64,000 nt of DNA from Pachyrhynchus sulphureomaculatus. Its lineage: Eukaryota; Arthropoda; Insecta; Coleoptera; Curculionidae. The stretch is from contig CM032451.1 in assembly GCA_019049505.1 (NCBI GenBank), positions 47,679,120 to 47,743,119 of the forward strand, read 5' to 3'. A model generated the notes under the pieces. It was not told the DNA's origin, made no database searches, and saw only the letters and a list, made by a program, of their open reading frames with translations. How positions within the stretch are numbered: the stretch's first letter is position 1; every line of letters starts with the position of its first letter. Position numbers and translations under genes: made by a program. Below are positions 1-13,410 of this stretch, piece by piece.

Positions 1-96
1 TAAAACACATTTAGGAGGAAAATTCAAATTTCAAGGTATTCAAAAACAATATAAACAAGTTTCGTACACATACGTGTACGTTGAGACTGAAGAGGT

Positions 97-1756
<1,660 letters not shown>

Positions 1757-1828
<72 letters not shown>
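1757..1828. repeat. (TA)n microsatellite
   Basis: A TA tract between the Tc1 right end and the hairpin that opens the mariner remnant. The equivalent tract is at 59930-59999 in copy B. Confidence 0.95.
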
Positions 1829-1829
<1 letters not shown>

Positions 1830-1881
1830 TACTGACGCTATGGTCTAAAATATATGTATTTTAAGACTATAGCGTCAGTAG
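1829..1881. repeat. Perfect-looking hairpin at mariner 5' end (copy A)
   Basis: CTACTGACGCTATGGTC is followed, after a short AT-rich loop, by its near-exact reverse complement GACTATAGCGTCAGTAG. The arms are about 22 bp with one or two mismatches. The same hairpin is at 60000-60052 in copy B. It lies immediately outside the mariner coding remnant, so it may be a terminal inverted repeat folded on itself or a tiny nested element. Confidence 0.85.
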
Positions 1882-1942
1882 TTAGTAAGACTCGCTTGCA
1901 TTCGTTCAACAACAAGAGTGCGTTTTTCAATTATTAACATGA
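1882..1942 (+). mobile_element. Mariner 5' remnant (copy A), truncated
   Basis: This matches 60053-60115 of copy B up to the mariner ATG (ATGAGT), then jumps to sequence equivalent to about 63071. The transposase body, the following (TA)n tracts and the fold-back element of copy B are all absent. Only the leader and start codon remain. Confidence 0.85.
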
Positions 1943-2249
1943 GTAGCGCCTTACAACATTTTCTCCGCTAAGTCAAAACCAGGTGTTTCGACATAGCGGT
2001 TTTCGAGAAAATCATGCTGAAGACTAACAAACAGGTCAGCTGCAATAAAAAGTATGGTTTAAGTGTGTTTAAAAAAAAAATTAAAATTTTTTGAAAAATA
2101 TAATAAAATACTAATTGATTCGCAATTTTCTAAAATATTATATTCATCTAGTGAGCATATCCTCTCTTCGTGGAGTTCAAAAAAGGCGAGATTGTACTTG
2201 TTTTTCGATGAATTGTGGGCGAGGCTCCGCCGCCTAATTGAGGGTGTCG
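1943..2249. other. Unique spacer, no gene seen
   Basis: Single-copy sequence shared by both duplicate segments. It ends in a small GC-rich patch that is the Transib insertion target (TGTCG at 2245-2249). No convincing coding sequence: the 67-codon frame at 2063 begins in a poly-A run that differs between the copies. Confidence 0.7.
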
Positions 2250-5038
2250 CACAGTGCGAAATTTAGGAAGTTTAGCGGAAACTTTATTCAATTTTTGAAA
2301 TACGTAAAATGCACAAGATTATTCATTATTTTGGTAGGTTAATATCCCACCTCTAAAAACTCATACTCAGTTTGGGGATTAACCCTGCGAAACAACTGTA
2401 AAATGCACCTGAAAGTTGCATTACTTATTCAATTCATAATTTTTGCCTACAGAAAGCTATTCGATTTGTTTAAGTTAATAGAGTGGTATATACAAACGGC
2501 AAGTCAGTAGGCCATGATTTTTTCTTCATTTATTTTATAAGAAAATTGTCAATTATTGGCATTTAAATAATTGCAAAATCTTTTCTTACTCGTGTGTGAT
2601 TTGTTCGTGAAAAAAGTGATTTTTAAGAAGTAAGTAAAATTTACATTTTTAACTTCAGTGGAGACTTTAAAAAGTGATACTACATAATACCAGTTTGAAA
2701 CGCACAAAATTTGAAAGGTTTTTTTTTTCCTCTGTTGGAAACACAAAAGATCTTCTGCGATATTTTGCGATCTTCTTTTAAATTAAACATTTTCCAGAAT
2801 GACTTTGCAAATTTCATATAACTGCATATTCCAAAAGTGGAAGGAAAAACCGACATCGGATGCCATCATTGGTTTTGTTTTGGAAAAAATAGGCTCACCA
2901 ATGCTAACATCTGACGCTCTTTGCAGTTTAAAGGCAACTCTTTGTGCGCTGGTTTGTAAAATACAAAAAAGGTGGAGGGAATCCAGTCGAAATTTAGCAT
3001 CATTTCTGAATAAAAATGCTAGCTGGCTTGAAAATAATGTAAAATTTTCAAATGCTGTAAGGGATGCATTGCCTAGTGGATCGAGGACCAATACAGGCAG
3101 ACCTAAAAAAAGAATTTAGGGATTGTCATCCTAAAGTGCAAAACAGAAAAGTGCATCATCTTTTTGAAGTCCGGTAGTCAAGACGAGTTAGCCAAAGCAA
3201 CTGCAACAAAGCTATACCAATCTGGAAAACGAAACTCTGCAGCGATTTTCAAGGAACTGGCATCTGGTTCTCCCAGAAAGGGGTAGCAAAATCAAGAAGG
3301 CTCGCATGTCTTCTTCAAAACAGCCCACGAAAATTAACTCCAGACCAGGCTCTGGTGCTACTTATTGATGCAAACTTATCGTCAAATCAGTACAACACTG
3401 TTCGAGATCAAGCAAAAAATCACCGTTGCACTTTGTATCCACCTTATTATGTTGTAAAAGAGGCAAAGAAGTTGTGCTATCCAAAGGACATAATAATAAC
3501 TGAAGTTTCAGCTGAAGTATCAGTTCAGTCGCTTATAAATCATACCGTAGCAAGACTTTGTACAGGGCTAGAAGGGATTCTTAGAACTTTATCAAACGTT
3601 AAAGCACTAAATATTATCGTAAAGTGTGGTTGTGATGGGGCGGAACAAGTTAATTATCGACAAAAGTATATGGACAAACATAGCTCTGATGATAGTATGT
3701 TTAGTGTATCAATGGTACCAATCCAAATGTGCTCCGTAAATGATAATGGTGATAATCAGTCAGTAATTTGGAAAAACCCTGCTTCTTCTTCCACACGGTA
3801 CTGTCGCCCCATTAAGTTCGTTTTTGCCAAAGAAACAGTCAGTGTAATTACCTCAGAAGTAAACAAAGTGAAAGAACAACTATCTCAACTTACTCCAAAC
3901 CACTATACTTGTAGATGGCAACCAATTTCAGGTTAGAGCAAATATGATCTTTTGTATGATTGACGGTAAAGTATGCAATGCTGTATCATCCTGTGCATCA
4001 TCAAAAACATGCTACTTATGTGGGGCTAAACCTAGTGAAATGAACAACATCTGCGATATTCCTCAAAAAAATATAAATGAATCCTTTTTATCCCTTGGAC
4101 TATCACCCCTCCATGTATGGATAAGGTTTTTTGGAATGTATTTTACATATATCGTACAAACTGGATATTAAGGCATGGCAAGCTCGTGGAGCAGAAAATA
4201 AAAAAAAAGTTGCAGAGAAGAAAAAATACATTCAACAAAAATTCAAAGAGGATCTTGGCTTGCTTATAGATATGCCAAAACAGCAGACCGGAAACACAAA
4301 CGATGGTAATACCGCGAGGAAATTCTTTAGAAATGCCGAAAAGTCTTCCGAAATAACTGGCGTTAATTTAGATTTGATCAAGCGTTTTCATGTGCTGTTA
4401 GAGTGCCTAAATTGTGGTCTAAAATTGATTCAGAAAAGTTCGGCGAATATGCAAGAGAAACTTTGGAATTGTATTTGAAAGAATATTTCTGGTACTCAAT
4501 GCCCGTAAGTGTGCATAAAGTCCTTTATCATGGAAAGGATATTATAGCCTCTTTCATTCTTCCGATCGGATAATTTTCTGTAAAAGCTCAGGAGGCAAGA
4601 AACAAAGACTGCAGAAAATATCGCGAACTTTTATTAGAAAAAACATCCCGAATTGACACAAATACGGATTTATTTAATCGACTGCTTATTTCATCGGATC
4701 CGTACATCGCTAGTCTTCGTAAAGCACCCAAAACCAAGCATAGTGAAGTTACGCCAGAAGTTTTAGAGTTGTTAGAAAGATTTGCAGACCCATGTATGTT
4801 AATGATTGCGAGTCTTCAGACGATTGCATTGAGTCTCGTTCTGAATAGATGTTCAAAATGTTGTTACAAAATGTATGTTTTTTTTTTAATTGTTCTATAA
4901 TAAAAAACACAAATAAACTGAAAAATTTTAAATAAAACACATTAATTTTTATTAAAAATTTTAAAAAACCAACAAATAGAACTGTTTTACTGGTTTAAAT
5001 AATTAAGTTCCGGTAAACTCAAGAAATTTCGCACTGTG
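2250..5038 (+). mobile_element. Transib transposon (RAG1-related)
   Basis: A complete but broken element of 2789 bp. The left end is CACAGTGCGAAATTT and the right end is its exact reverse complement; the inverted similarity continues imperfectly for about 40 bp (AGTTTA-CGGAA). The 5-bp sequence TGTCG occurs immediately on both sides (2245-2249 and 5039-5043), matching the GC-rich 5-bp target duplications known for Transib. The first seven bases equal the heptamer of vertebrate V(D)J recombination signals, a known property of the Transib/RAG superfamily. The interior codes for a Transib-type transposase in several frames. A second copy starts at 63373 and runs off the window. Confidence 0.92.
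2799..4860 (+). pseudogene. Transib transposase, multiply frameshifted
   Basis: RAG1-like DDE recombinase. The coding parts lie in several frames: 2799-3119 (N-terminal region, start MTLQISYNCIFQKW), a broken stretch to about 3350, 3355-3936 (first catalytic Asp in CGCDGAEQ, codon 3634-3636), 3944-4130 (second catalytic Asp in CMIDGKV, codon 3962-3964, then a CYLCGAK zinc-binding pair), and 4131-4478 (KAWQARG, GNTNDGNTARKFF). It continues in another frame to about 4850 (YSMPVSVHK, the zinc-binding C-terminal part). An in-frame stop lies near 4571. At least four frame changes make it inactive as written. Family assignment rests on the conserved block order and the termini; some one-base shifts may be assembly errors. 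Confidence 0.9.
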
Positions 5039-5043
5039 TGTCG

Positions 5044-6400
5044 ACGAGAATACCACACTCAGTAAGGGATTTATTTCTAGCCAAGCTTTTCCAACTTTTC
5101 ATCGTACAATAGGTGGACTGTGTTTTTTGTCGATGCGAGGATGGAAGATCTTCGCTTTGACAGAAACCTGTTATACCCGATAGTCAGAAGGTAACATGTT
5201 CACTATTACATCACGCTACCGCGTAATAATCGTATTTAGGAATTCGTCTTGATTTCACTAGACTTTTTTAATCACCTGTAAAAAAACAACAGTAAGCTCT
5301 AGAATATTTTTTATTATTGAAAATTACCTTTGATAAGATCTACTTTAGAGTGCTAAGGCTGAAATTATTAATTTCAGTAAAGGACCCATTCGATTCAAGC
5401 TTTTTTAAGGTAATTTGCGTACGCCTCTGATATCATAAACTAAAGGAGCACCAAAACTAGTAGCCACCACGGTAAATCCCCCTAACAATAGAACCCATAT
5501 CTACAAAAGAACCCATAATTTACCCGTGAATGGAACCGAACGATTTATTATAATTTTAACGGCTATTCTACGAGGTGGTCTCGTGACGTCCGGTAGCGCC
5601 CATTCATGGATTTTCATTCTTAAAGTGATGATAAGAGATCTCTGATAGTTTTTGTTGATCATTTTACTATTTGAGGAGCATGAACAGGTTTAGTCACATT
5701 TTTATAGATATTAGTGGCGACAAGATTATTTACCATTTTATTATAATCTAAATATTAATAGTTATATTCTAGAAGAAGTTATAATAATAACCAGCCAAGC
5801 GCAAGTTGGACTTGGGCAATTAGTGTTTCGTACATTGATTGCTTATACAAAAAATAAAAAATTTTGTTTACGGGGGGTACAAAATGATCAATGATTTCAC
5901 ACAAAACACACCTCAAATGAGTTTTCAACAAAGTTGTTTCCAATCTTTACTGAAAATTGATGAGCTTGAAATTTTTGATTTTATATATATACCAGATAAA
6001 TATTTAAAGTGTGATAATTTTCGGTTAATCTGCACCTTATGGAGAGAATATTCAAAAATTTTTTCAAAACTTTTTGATCAGTACTTTTTGAGATAATGGG
6101 AGAGACAGCGATTTTTTTGGCAATTTTTTAAAAATAATACAGAGAAAAGTGTGTATATATATTTTTGAACTTTCATTTGACACCCCATTCGATGACGTGG
6201 TAAAAAATTTTTTTTCGCTTCCGATTTCACCCCCCAAAACTTAACACATTAAGGCAAAGTTTAACTTTCAAAACTACGCGGCTCTGATAAAGCCATCAAT
6301 TCCTATATTATTGCCATATTTCAACTTTCTATGTCAAATAGTTTCGGAGAAAATTGAGTGTGACAGACAGATAGACGAACAGACACCGAAGTGTTCCGTG
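5044..6400. other. Intergenic, no gene seen
   Basis: Moderately AT-rich unique sequence. The short open frames at 5839 and 6311 have no recognisable motif and no coding bias that I can see. The stretch GTGTGACAGACAGATAGACG near 6358 has the look of a common insect repeat, but I cannot name it. Confidence 0.5.
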
Positions 6401-6760
6401 CAGAACACTAAAAAATTATGGAAATGGTTGAAACAGCCCCTGGAATTTTCTTATGTTATTTCTTTCTTACTGGTTCTGATGTATTTACGAACAGTGACGA
6501 AGAAACAGCGGTATAGGCCGTTGAATCAGGCCCTCGATAGTTTGTATACGGTATTCAAATGTTACTGCTTCCACTGCACTTATAAACAACAGAAGATCTA
6601 GATTGTTGGAAAAGGCCCTCGAAATATCTTGTAAGCTCATTATTTTTTATTGATTCTGATGAACTTTATGAACAACAACCAAGAAAAAACGGTCTCTGGG
6701 CGGATGAATCAGGCCCACGATAGTTTGTATACGTTCTTATATTTCTAATTAATTTTTACA
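6400..6760. repeat. Dispersed repeat family, block 1
   Basis: Degenerate units of roughly 100-150 bp contain TATAAACAACA, then a TCTAGG/TCTGGG core, a GGCCC-GAAAT segment, and TTGATTCTGATGAACTTAT. The same units recur at 11240-11480 and 11960-12400. No coding capacity is seen. The class of the parent element is unknown. Confidence 0.65.
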
Positions 6761-7520
6761 GGCAGTTTTGTCACCATTTTTTTAAATATACAAATGACAA
6801 ATACTGTTTTGTCCCGAAAAGCTTCCTAAATATCAATTTTCACTTACTAACAACGTTTGGCTAGTTTACCTAAAATTCCCCGCTAGTGGGCCTGTCAGAA
6901 GTCTGCTACAGGTGTTGGGTATAACTAACTGCTGTCCGGATAGGAATCAACCCCTCACTGCGCTTGGTCTCCCCGGGTACCCTTCGCAGTCCAAGATCCC
7001 AAATTTGAAAATGGCTTAAAATTCAAGAACAATCGGGCCAGACTAATGCCCAGACTTAGGTTCTGTAGGTTATCTTAGAGAAGTACCTACCACCTAAAAT
7101 TGCTAGCTCTTTCTCAGGTTAAAGGTTCGGTCTCTTGTTTTTCCTATTAATTTGATCTATAGTTCCTCATAAATCGAAAGGCACCACCGAAGTTTTAGTT
7201 CTAACGAAACTGGTCTTGCAGGCCTGTTATGTGGCCAGTGATAAAAAAAACTTGAAAAAAAAAATGGAAACGTTTCTAATCAAATTTGATAGATAGCTGT
7301 TATTTTATTCTCTCTATTAGAAAGAAAAGTCCAGTAGAACTGTTGATTGATTAGTTTATTTTAAAAGAAAGATAATTAAATATAGTACAAAATCAAAATT
7401 GAGCTCAAACTCTTGAAACAACCTGACTTATACTAAATATTATCAACTAAAATTTATTACTATCAGAACAGAACTCTTACTAAATCTTGTCTTGCAAAGA
7501 GTGCCTTAAGCGTATAACGT
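6761..7520. other. Intergenic, no gene seen
   Basis: No open frame of note and no recognised repeat. A GC-richer patch at 6880-7010 does not translate to anything I recognise. Confidence 0.5.
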
Positions 7521-7529
7521 TTTTTTTTT

Positions 7530-8640
7530 TTTATGGGTCTAGCACACGTGCTGCAGGAAGGTCCCTAAAGCGCTACAGGAGCGACACACGTGTGCGGAAA
7601 AAAGCGATTCACGTTTGTTCTTGAATCGCTGTAAATTGTACTCGGTGGGAAATACAGTCCTCGGCTAATTATTTCAAAGACTGCTTGAAAAGCGTTATAC
7701 GAGGAGTAACAAGCTGCACCTCATAAGGATGTGAAGAAATCAGCGCGACGTGTATTTCTAACATGCACCGCACTGGGAGGAATTAAACGGGCCACATCCT
7801 CCGAACACTTTCCATGAAATCAAGGCCGCCGGTCAGTTCCGGATCTCGCCAATTAGATGAACAGCTCTTCTCTGAATAGAATCCAACAAATGCAGTGTGT
7901 GTTTGGGAGCGGAGCCACAAACATTCAAAGTCAATGAAGAGATAAGCGTACTGTCATCTGCAAAGCTGTAGATTGGATTTCCGGTCTTTTCCAGCAGATG
8001 GTTAACGTAAATGAGAAAGAGAATAGGAGATAGTATGGAGTCTTAGGGCACACATGCGTTGATAGTGAAGCTGTTAGAAAAACATCCGTAGAACCGCCAC
8101 TCGTAAAGAACGTTCACTGAGGAAACATGAGAGCTACAAACAGAACTTTTCAGACAAACCATAAGAGCGTAGCTTAGCGCACAGCCCATCGTGCCAGACA
8201 CGGTCAAATGCCTTGGATATATCAAGAGCAACCGCTCGCGATTCTCCAAAGTGTTCAATTGCGTTGTTCCAAACATGCGTTACATAAGTCAGAAGATCTC
8301 CTGTTGATCTATGTTTACGAAGGCCATATTGGTGGTCGCTAATAATGTTTTTTTTTTTTAAATAGATGTTGATCGATAGCCTTTTCATAGATATTTTAGA
8401 ATATGTTGATTGATAGCCTTTTTCCATGACTTTCAATATTATTGAAAGCGGTGCGGCTGGTCGGTAGTTTATTTGGCAAGGTCTTCTTGCCTATCGGCTG
8501 AACTGTGCCACATTTCCAGCAGAAGGGAAATATTCCCTTTCTGTAGGATAGGTTGAAAAGTCTACAGAAAACTAGTGTCAGTTCCCTCGCACAGTTTTTG
8601 AGAACTATGGCAGGTATTCCGTCAGCGCTAGATGCTTTTT
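7530..8640 (-). pseudogene. Degraded Jockey-like non-LTR reverse transcriptase
   Basis: The minus strand encodes pieces of a non-LTR reverse transcriptase. Frame 8436-8134 shows ISDHQYGLRKHRSTGD and VALDISKAFDRVWHDGL, the conserved finger/palm motifs with the first catalytic Asp. Frame 8276-8043 continues with SNSFTINACVP, the start of the region that normally reads GVPQGSVLSP. Downstream to about 7530 the frame is lost among stops, though scattered C-terminal-like words remain. No YADD box is intact. This is a dead fragment with no visible endonuclease part. Confidence 0.82.
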
Positions 8641-8716
8641 TTTTTGGTGTCTAGCTTCATTAGAATACGTTTTATGATACGTTAACATAAATGGAAATGA
8701 ATGATACGTATTCTAA

Positions 8717-9780
8717 TGGCCCTTTTACACGGTCATATCAGTTCTCAGTTCCGTCTCAGTTTCAGTTTTCGTTTCATTTCAGTTCGGAAGGAGGTTTGTT
8801 TTTTACACCGTCCGTTCAGTTCTCCAGTCCGAGTTACACTTTCGCGTTTTAAACACGTGTTGTCATACCGTCCCAAAGTGTACATGTGTAAAATAGCTCA
8901 TGTATGAAGACTGTCTCACTGCAGTAGCCTTAGCTGTGGCGTTGAAGAAAGGGTGAAGAAAAGGACCCGATGGAGTAAAGCTCGATACCCTGGAATTCAC
9001 TGTCGTATGTAAATTTAATGAAAGAACTTCACTTAGAACCATATAATTGACTGAACTATTTACGGATGAATGAGGATGTGTATCTTGTATTATTACGCCT
9101 TGTGATACCTATTATACAAAAAGTAGAATACCAACATGAGGTAGGCTATTACTCCCCATAGTATTGACACTTCTTAGAATCGGCTGTTGGTCGCTGACGA
9201 ACGAAAGAAGGTCATAATATCACAGTGATGGTTTGTATACTTCTTAATTTTCCTACTCCATTTCTTTCACTATATTTAACTTTTCTAAGTTCTTTGTTAA
9301 GCGTAGGCTATTAATTTTGGCTTTTAGCATTGCCTTTGTTGCCTTTTTGTCGCATTCCTCGATCTTAATCCAATAAGAGAGAGAGAGACAGCCTCCCTAA
9401 CATTTACACTGTGATAGTTTGGATTCGTTTTGTTCCACAAACCCGGAGACAGGAGACATTTTATATATTTCTATGAATTCTACAACAAACTCGGGGTGTT
9501 CCTTTTTTGGACATAGCGACATTTGCAATTCATATGTACACTGAGCCAAATTTTTATAAGAACTGACGTGAGCGAACGGACCGAGGCATGACGTGTTTGT
9601 TTACACATAGGAATTCTAAGAACCGAAAAAAAAAAACAAATAGGTCTACCCCACCCCGTCAGGTGTCAGTCTCCGTTTCAGTTCTGTTTTCAGGTTTTCT
9701 TTTTTACGTATAGGAAAGACGGCCAGTTCGACTGAAACTGAAACTGAACTGAGGACTGATATGACCGTGTAAAAGGATCT
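8717..9780. mobile_element. Non-autonomous element with terminal inverted repeats (PIF/Harbinger-like?)
   Basis: The ends are inverted copies: CCTTTTACACGGTCATATCA occurs near 8720 and its complement ends near 9776. The similarity runs for roughly 45-60 bp through repeated GTTTCAGTTTCAG words. TAA lies directly outside both ends (8714-8716 and 9781-9783), which would suit a PIF/Harbinger-type 3-bp target duplication. The 1064-bp interior has no transposase-like frame, so this would be a MITE-like derivative. Superfamily is tentative. Confidence 0.62.
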
Positions 9781-9783
9781 TAA

Positions 9784-11239
9784 AATAGATAAATGAATTG
9801 TTGGATTATTGAATTGTTGGTGACTCAACCATAAATTTTCCAACGATACTAAATCCTTATAATTATAAAACTTAAAGCTCTAGTGTTAACAAAGGTAATG
9901 TTCTTAATACTAATTATGAAGGTAATAAATGTGATAAAAACAGTGATGACAGTTAAATCTGCAAGTACTTCGAACTAAAGGTAAACTGATACTTTTAATG
10001 CAAGCTAAGGGTATAATAAAAGGAAATTTATCCTTGTGATTTGTAGCTTTGCGAATACTAAAATGATAAATTCTACGGTATAACTTATCTGAAATTATTC
10101 CCGCCTGTCCCTAAATGGGCGGTACAGGTAGAAGTACTTATGGTAATACCAAAGACGTTGACTGGGACAAGGCTATATCCTACCCAATAGACGGTCCAAA
10201 GAACTAATGGCTCTAATTTATCTCCGGCACGCGGGTAAGCTTCCCTGTAGAGACCGGAATGCTCGGTTTACACGTGGATGGTAAGAAACCAAAATTTTCT
10301 GGTAGTAAGTCCAGAAATATCTTCAGATCAGAAAGGTAACCAGAAGAAAAAATCAAAATAGACAAAAAGGAAAAAAGAAACGCCTCTAAATGGCTGGTTC
10401 GGTATCTTATCCTTTACCAATGATACGTAATCAGACTTCAGTTTTCCATCAATCGGTACCTGACACTTTTTTTACAACTTTATTGAAAAAACTGAACACT
10501 TCTCCGAAAGTCTCGTGGCAAAGAGAGGAACAACTAAAGTCGCTTTCCTTTAAATACAATTGCCCCACTACGGACGTTTATTTCGGCATTCCGGAGACAA
10601 AATATGTGTACTTTTGAAAAATTACTAAATTTCGCAGCCTAGTTTGCGTCGAAAATTACAAAATAAGAAAGATAACTCGAGGGTTATATCTTATTCATTT
10701 CGAGTCTCAAGATGAAATGAGATTAGATGAATCTACTACCGTCGGTTATTTACCATCGAATCAATTTAACAACGTAGAAGTGGAAATCCTTAGCCAACTA
10801 GTCATGTTTTGAAAATATGTAGATATCTGAGTTTTCCTTCAGAAGGCAAATTATCGTTGTTAAATAAAATAGGATATGTCTGTTAATTTATCTAAGAAAT
10901 TCAAGTTTTACTATTTATACCCACTGGAAAAATACGAAGGATATCATATGAGAGCTCCTTACATTTTACTGATAATAATTCTAAAATATTAAGCCAAAAA
11001 GAAAGGTTATGTTATGTATCAATGTAACAAAAACAATGAAGTGAGAAGTGAATTAATTTCCATTTGAAAAATCGTTTAAAACGAAGGTATTTCCATTTAT
11101 AATTTTAATTTAAAATAATTTAATATATAATTTAATTTATGCTGATTTATCTCAATTAAAGACGATAAAAATCAAAAGAGGGAAGGATTTTCTCAAAGGC
11201 CAATGTGGATCATAACCACGTTATTTAATTGTTATTTTT
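9784..11239. other. Intergenic, no gene seen
   Basis: Unique AT-rich sequence. A 75-codon frame at 10390-10617 has no recognisable domain. GC-richer patches at 10110-10290 look like old repeat debris but cannot be assigned. Confidence 0.5.
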
Positions 11240-12400
11240 TCCGCTACACTTATAAACAACAGATGATCTAGATTGTCGAAAAAGTCCCTCGAAATATCTC
11301 GTAAGCGATTTATTTATTATTGATTCTGATAAACTTATGAACAACAACCAGGAAAAAATGGTCTAGGTAGTTAAACAGTACGTGGCATCGATACATTCAT
11401 AAACAACACGAAAACGACCTAGGTAGACGAAATAGCCCAACGGAATTTTTTGAAATTTATTTTTAATTTCTCGTTTGTTTTGATAAACTAATAAACAATA
11501 ACTAAAAACCTATGTCTTCCTGACTTCTGGTTTGCATCAGGGATAGCTTTAGTTCTCGCTGCGGCATTATCCTTTTGAGGCGAGTGCTCAAGAGAAAGTC
11601 GAACCCTGCAGCCCATCACCCAACCCAACGCGGTTCGCGTCCTGACTATTTCGGTTCTGTGCGGTATGGACGTAAATGGCGGATTCTATACCACCAACTC
11701 ACATTGGTGAAGCTACTCTGCAGCACTCTGGTAGTAATAATAGCCAGGAGGCTGCCAAGCAGCCCCAAGCGATACGGGAAGTCAGCAGACTCGCCTTACC
11801 AAATTCCTTTCCTAGAAAGGGTGCACGAGGAGAAGCGAATGTTGTTGTTACCGATCCCATGCGTGTTTGAAAATGAGACGCCTGGGTTTTCACGACAGTA
11901 TGAAACTCTCCTCCTGTGTGCCTCCTCACGCCTTCGAAATCTCGTATAAGTTATTAATTTTTTATTGGTTCTGGTGTACAACAACACCAACAGCAACAAC
12001 AACAGCAACAACAAAAATGATTTAATTTTATATTTGAATTGGTTTTGCTGGAACAACAAAGAAAATACAGTAGAGGTTATTGAATTAGGACTTACTAGTT
12101 TCTTATAAGTTAATTACTGATGGACTTATAAATAACAACAAACGATCTATGCGGTAGAAACAGCCCCTAGAAAATAGAAATATTATTAATTGATTCGGAG
12201 AACGGAACAACAACAAAAAAACGGTCTAGGTGACTGAATTAAATCCTCAAAATTATTTATTTCTTGATCTCGGTGTACTTATAAACAAAAGGAACAACAA
12301 AAGAAGATGTAGGTGGTTGAAAAAGACCCCGGGAATTTACTATAAATATTTTGTTTTTAATTGATTCTAGTGAATTTATGACCAACAACAAATAAAAATC
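11240..12400. repeat. Dispersed repeat family, blocks 2 and 3
   Basis: Units related to 6400-6760 recur at 11240-11480 and 11960-12400, with TATAAACAACA, TCTAGGTGG and GATTCTGATGAAC words in the same order. Between them (11500-11950) is a GC-richer stretch with a 124-codon plus-strand frame (11575-11949). It shows no recognised motif and overlaps several competing frames, so I do not call it a gene. Confidence 0.6.
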
Positions 12401-12985
12401 ATTTTACATAATCATTTATTTTTACCGAGAAAAAATAAAAAAAAGGGATTTAGAAGTTAAATGTCTGTATATTATTACTTAAAGTTGAATGACATTACAT
12501 GAATTTACGATATTTCAGTACTTTTTGTGCAATTTATAGTAATATTATGAAAAATTCACATTGTATAGGTATACATCGAATTTGGTATTCAAGCCAGCGA
12601 TATGTTGTTTAAGGCCATCGTCAAATCTTTAGGCTTGCTCGTGCTGTTGGAAATTAAAGGATGGGGCGTCCCAAATGATTTAAACAAACATTTACATCTA
12701 AAAAAGATATTTTTTTTTATTTCTTACCAAATGTTAGTGGTTTTAAATTATTAACTATGCTGAATGCGATTATGTCCGTCATACAAATGGTTATTGTCAT
12801 TGTCTTTATAGGCTTACAAGCATGGTATGAAAGGTTACTTATTCTAAATTAACCTAAGCATTTACAATAGTGATCCTATACTAACTTAACCTAAGAAATT
12901 GCTTATTTTACATGATTGTGACCTAACCTAATTTAACGTAGGACTTATACTAACTTAATCTAGCTTTAAAATTTTCTGTCTTGGT
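12401..12985. other. Intergenic, no gene seen
   Basis: AT-rich. Several AACCTAA-like words lie at 12845-12960, but they are irregular and not a telomeric array. Confidence 0.5.
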
Positions 12986-12989
12986 GGGT

Positions 12990-13410
12990 CATCGTCTTCA
13001 ACTGAGAGCGGGTTTTGGGTATTGGTTACGGGCATGCGGTTGGATCAAGAAGGCGTCCCTGATGATTTGGTTGGAGTATTGGGACGCCTTGTCCAGGAAC
13101 TTTGTTTAAAATTCTCATGTGTGCCTTTATAGTCGGCACACCGAGGTCTCTATGTACTTGGTTGTTTCTCATGAACCTCTCCCGTGAACATCTTCAGAGC
13201 CTTGTTCTGCACTGCCTGGAGTTGAGCTCTCCTTATCTTTGAAAGCTGGCACTATGTAGGGGCAGAACTGCCTTCACAATGCTGTTGTATACGTTAGCTT
13301 GGTTCTGGGGGAAAACTTGCTAGAGTGATTTATAATTGAATATAATTTACCTACCGCTTTCTTGGAGGCTGTTTATCATATTGGATGCCTAGATACTTGA
13401 TGATGGTTGT
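12990..13410 (-). pseudogene. Non-LTR retrotransposon C-terminal fragment
   Basis: Translated on the minus strand, this gives words typical of the thumb and C-terminal end of Jockey-like reverse transcriptases: VYNSIVKAVLP, NSRQCRTRL, then HRDLGVPTIKAHMRILN. These correspond to the usual 'LQ..QN.ALR ... HRDL.VP...' block. Stops and frame shifts interrupt it and no catalytic motif survives. Confidence 0.65.

Noticed and set aside
2264..2310. A nonamer (ACAAAAACC-like) after the CACAGTG heptamer in the Transib end
   Set aside because: No A-rich nonamer at 12 or 23 bp spacing is visible, so the resemblance to recombination signals stops at the heptamer.
11575..11949. A 124-codon plus-strand gene
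   Set aside because: The region is GC-richer with several competing open frames, lies between two repeat blocks and shows no motif.
12840..12960. Insect telomere-like CCTAA words
   Set aside because: Irregular spacing and mixed words (AACTTAACC, CCTAATTT). Not a TTAGG array.
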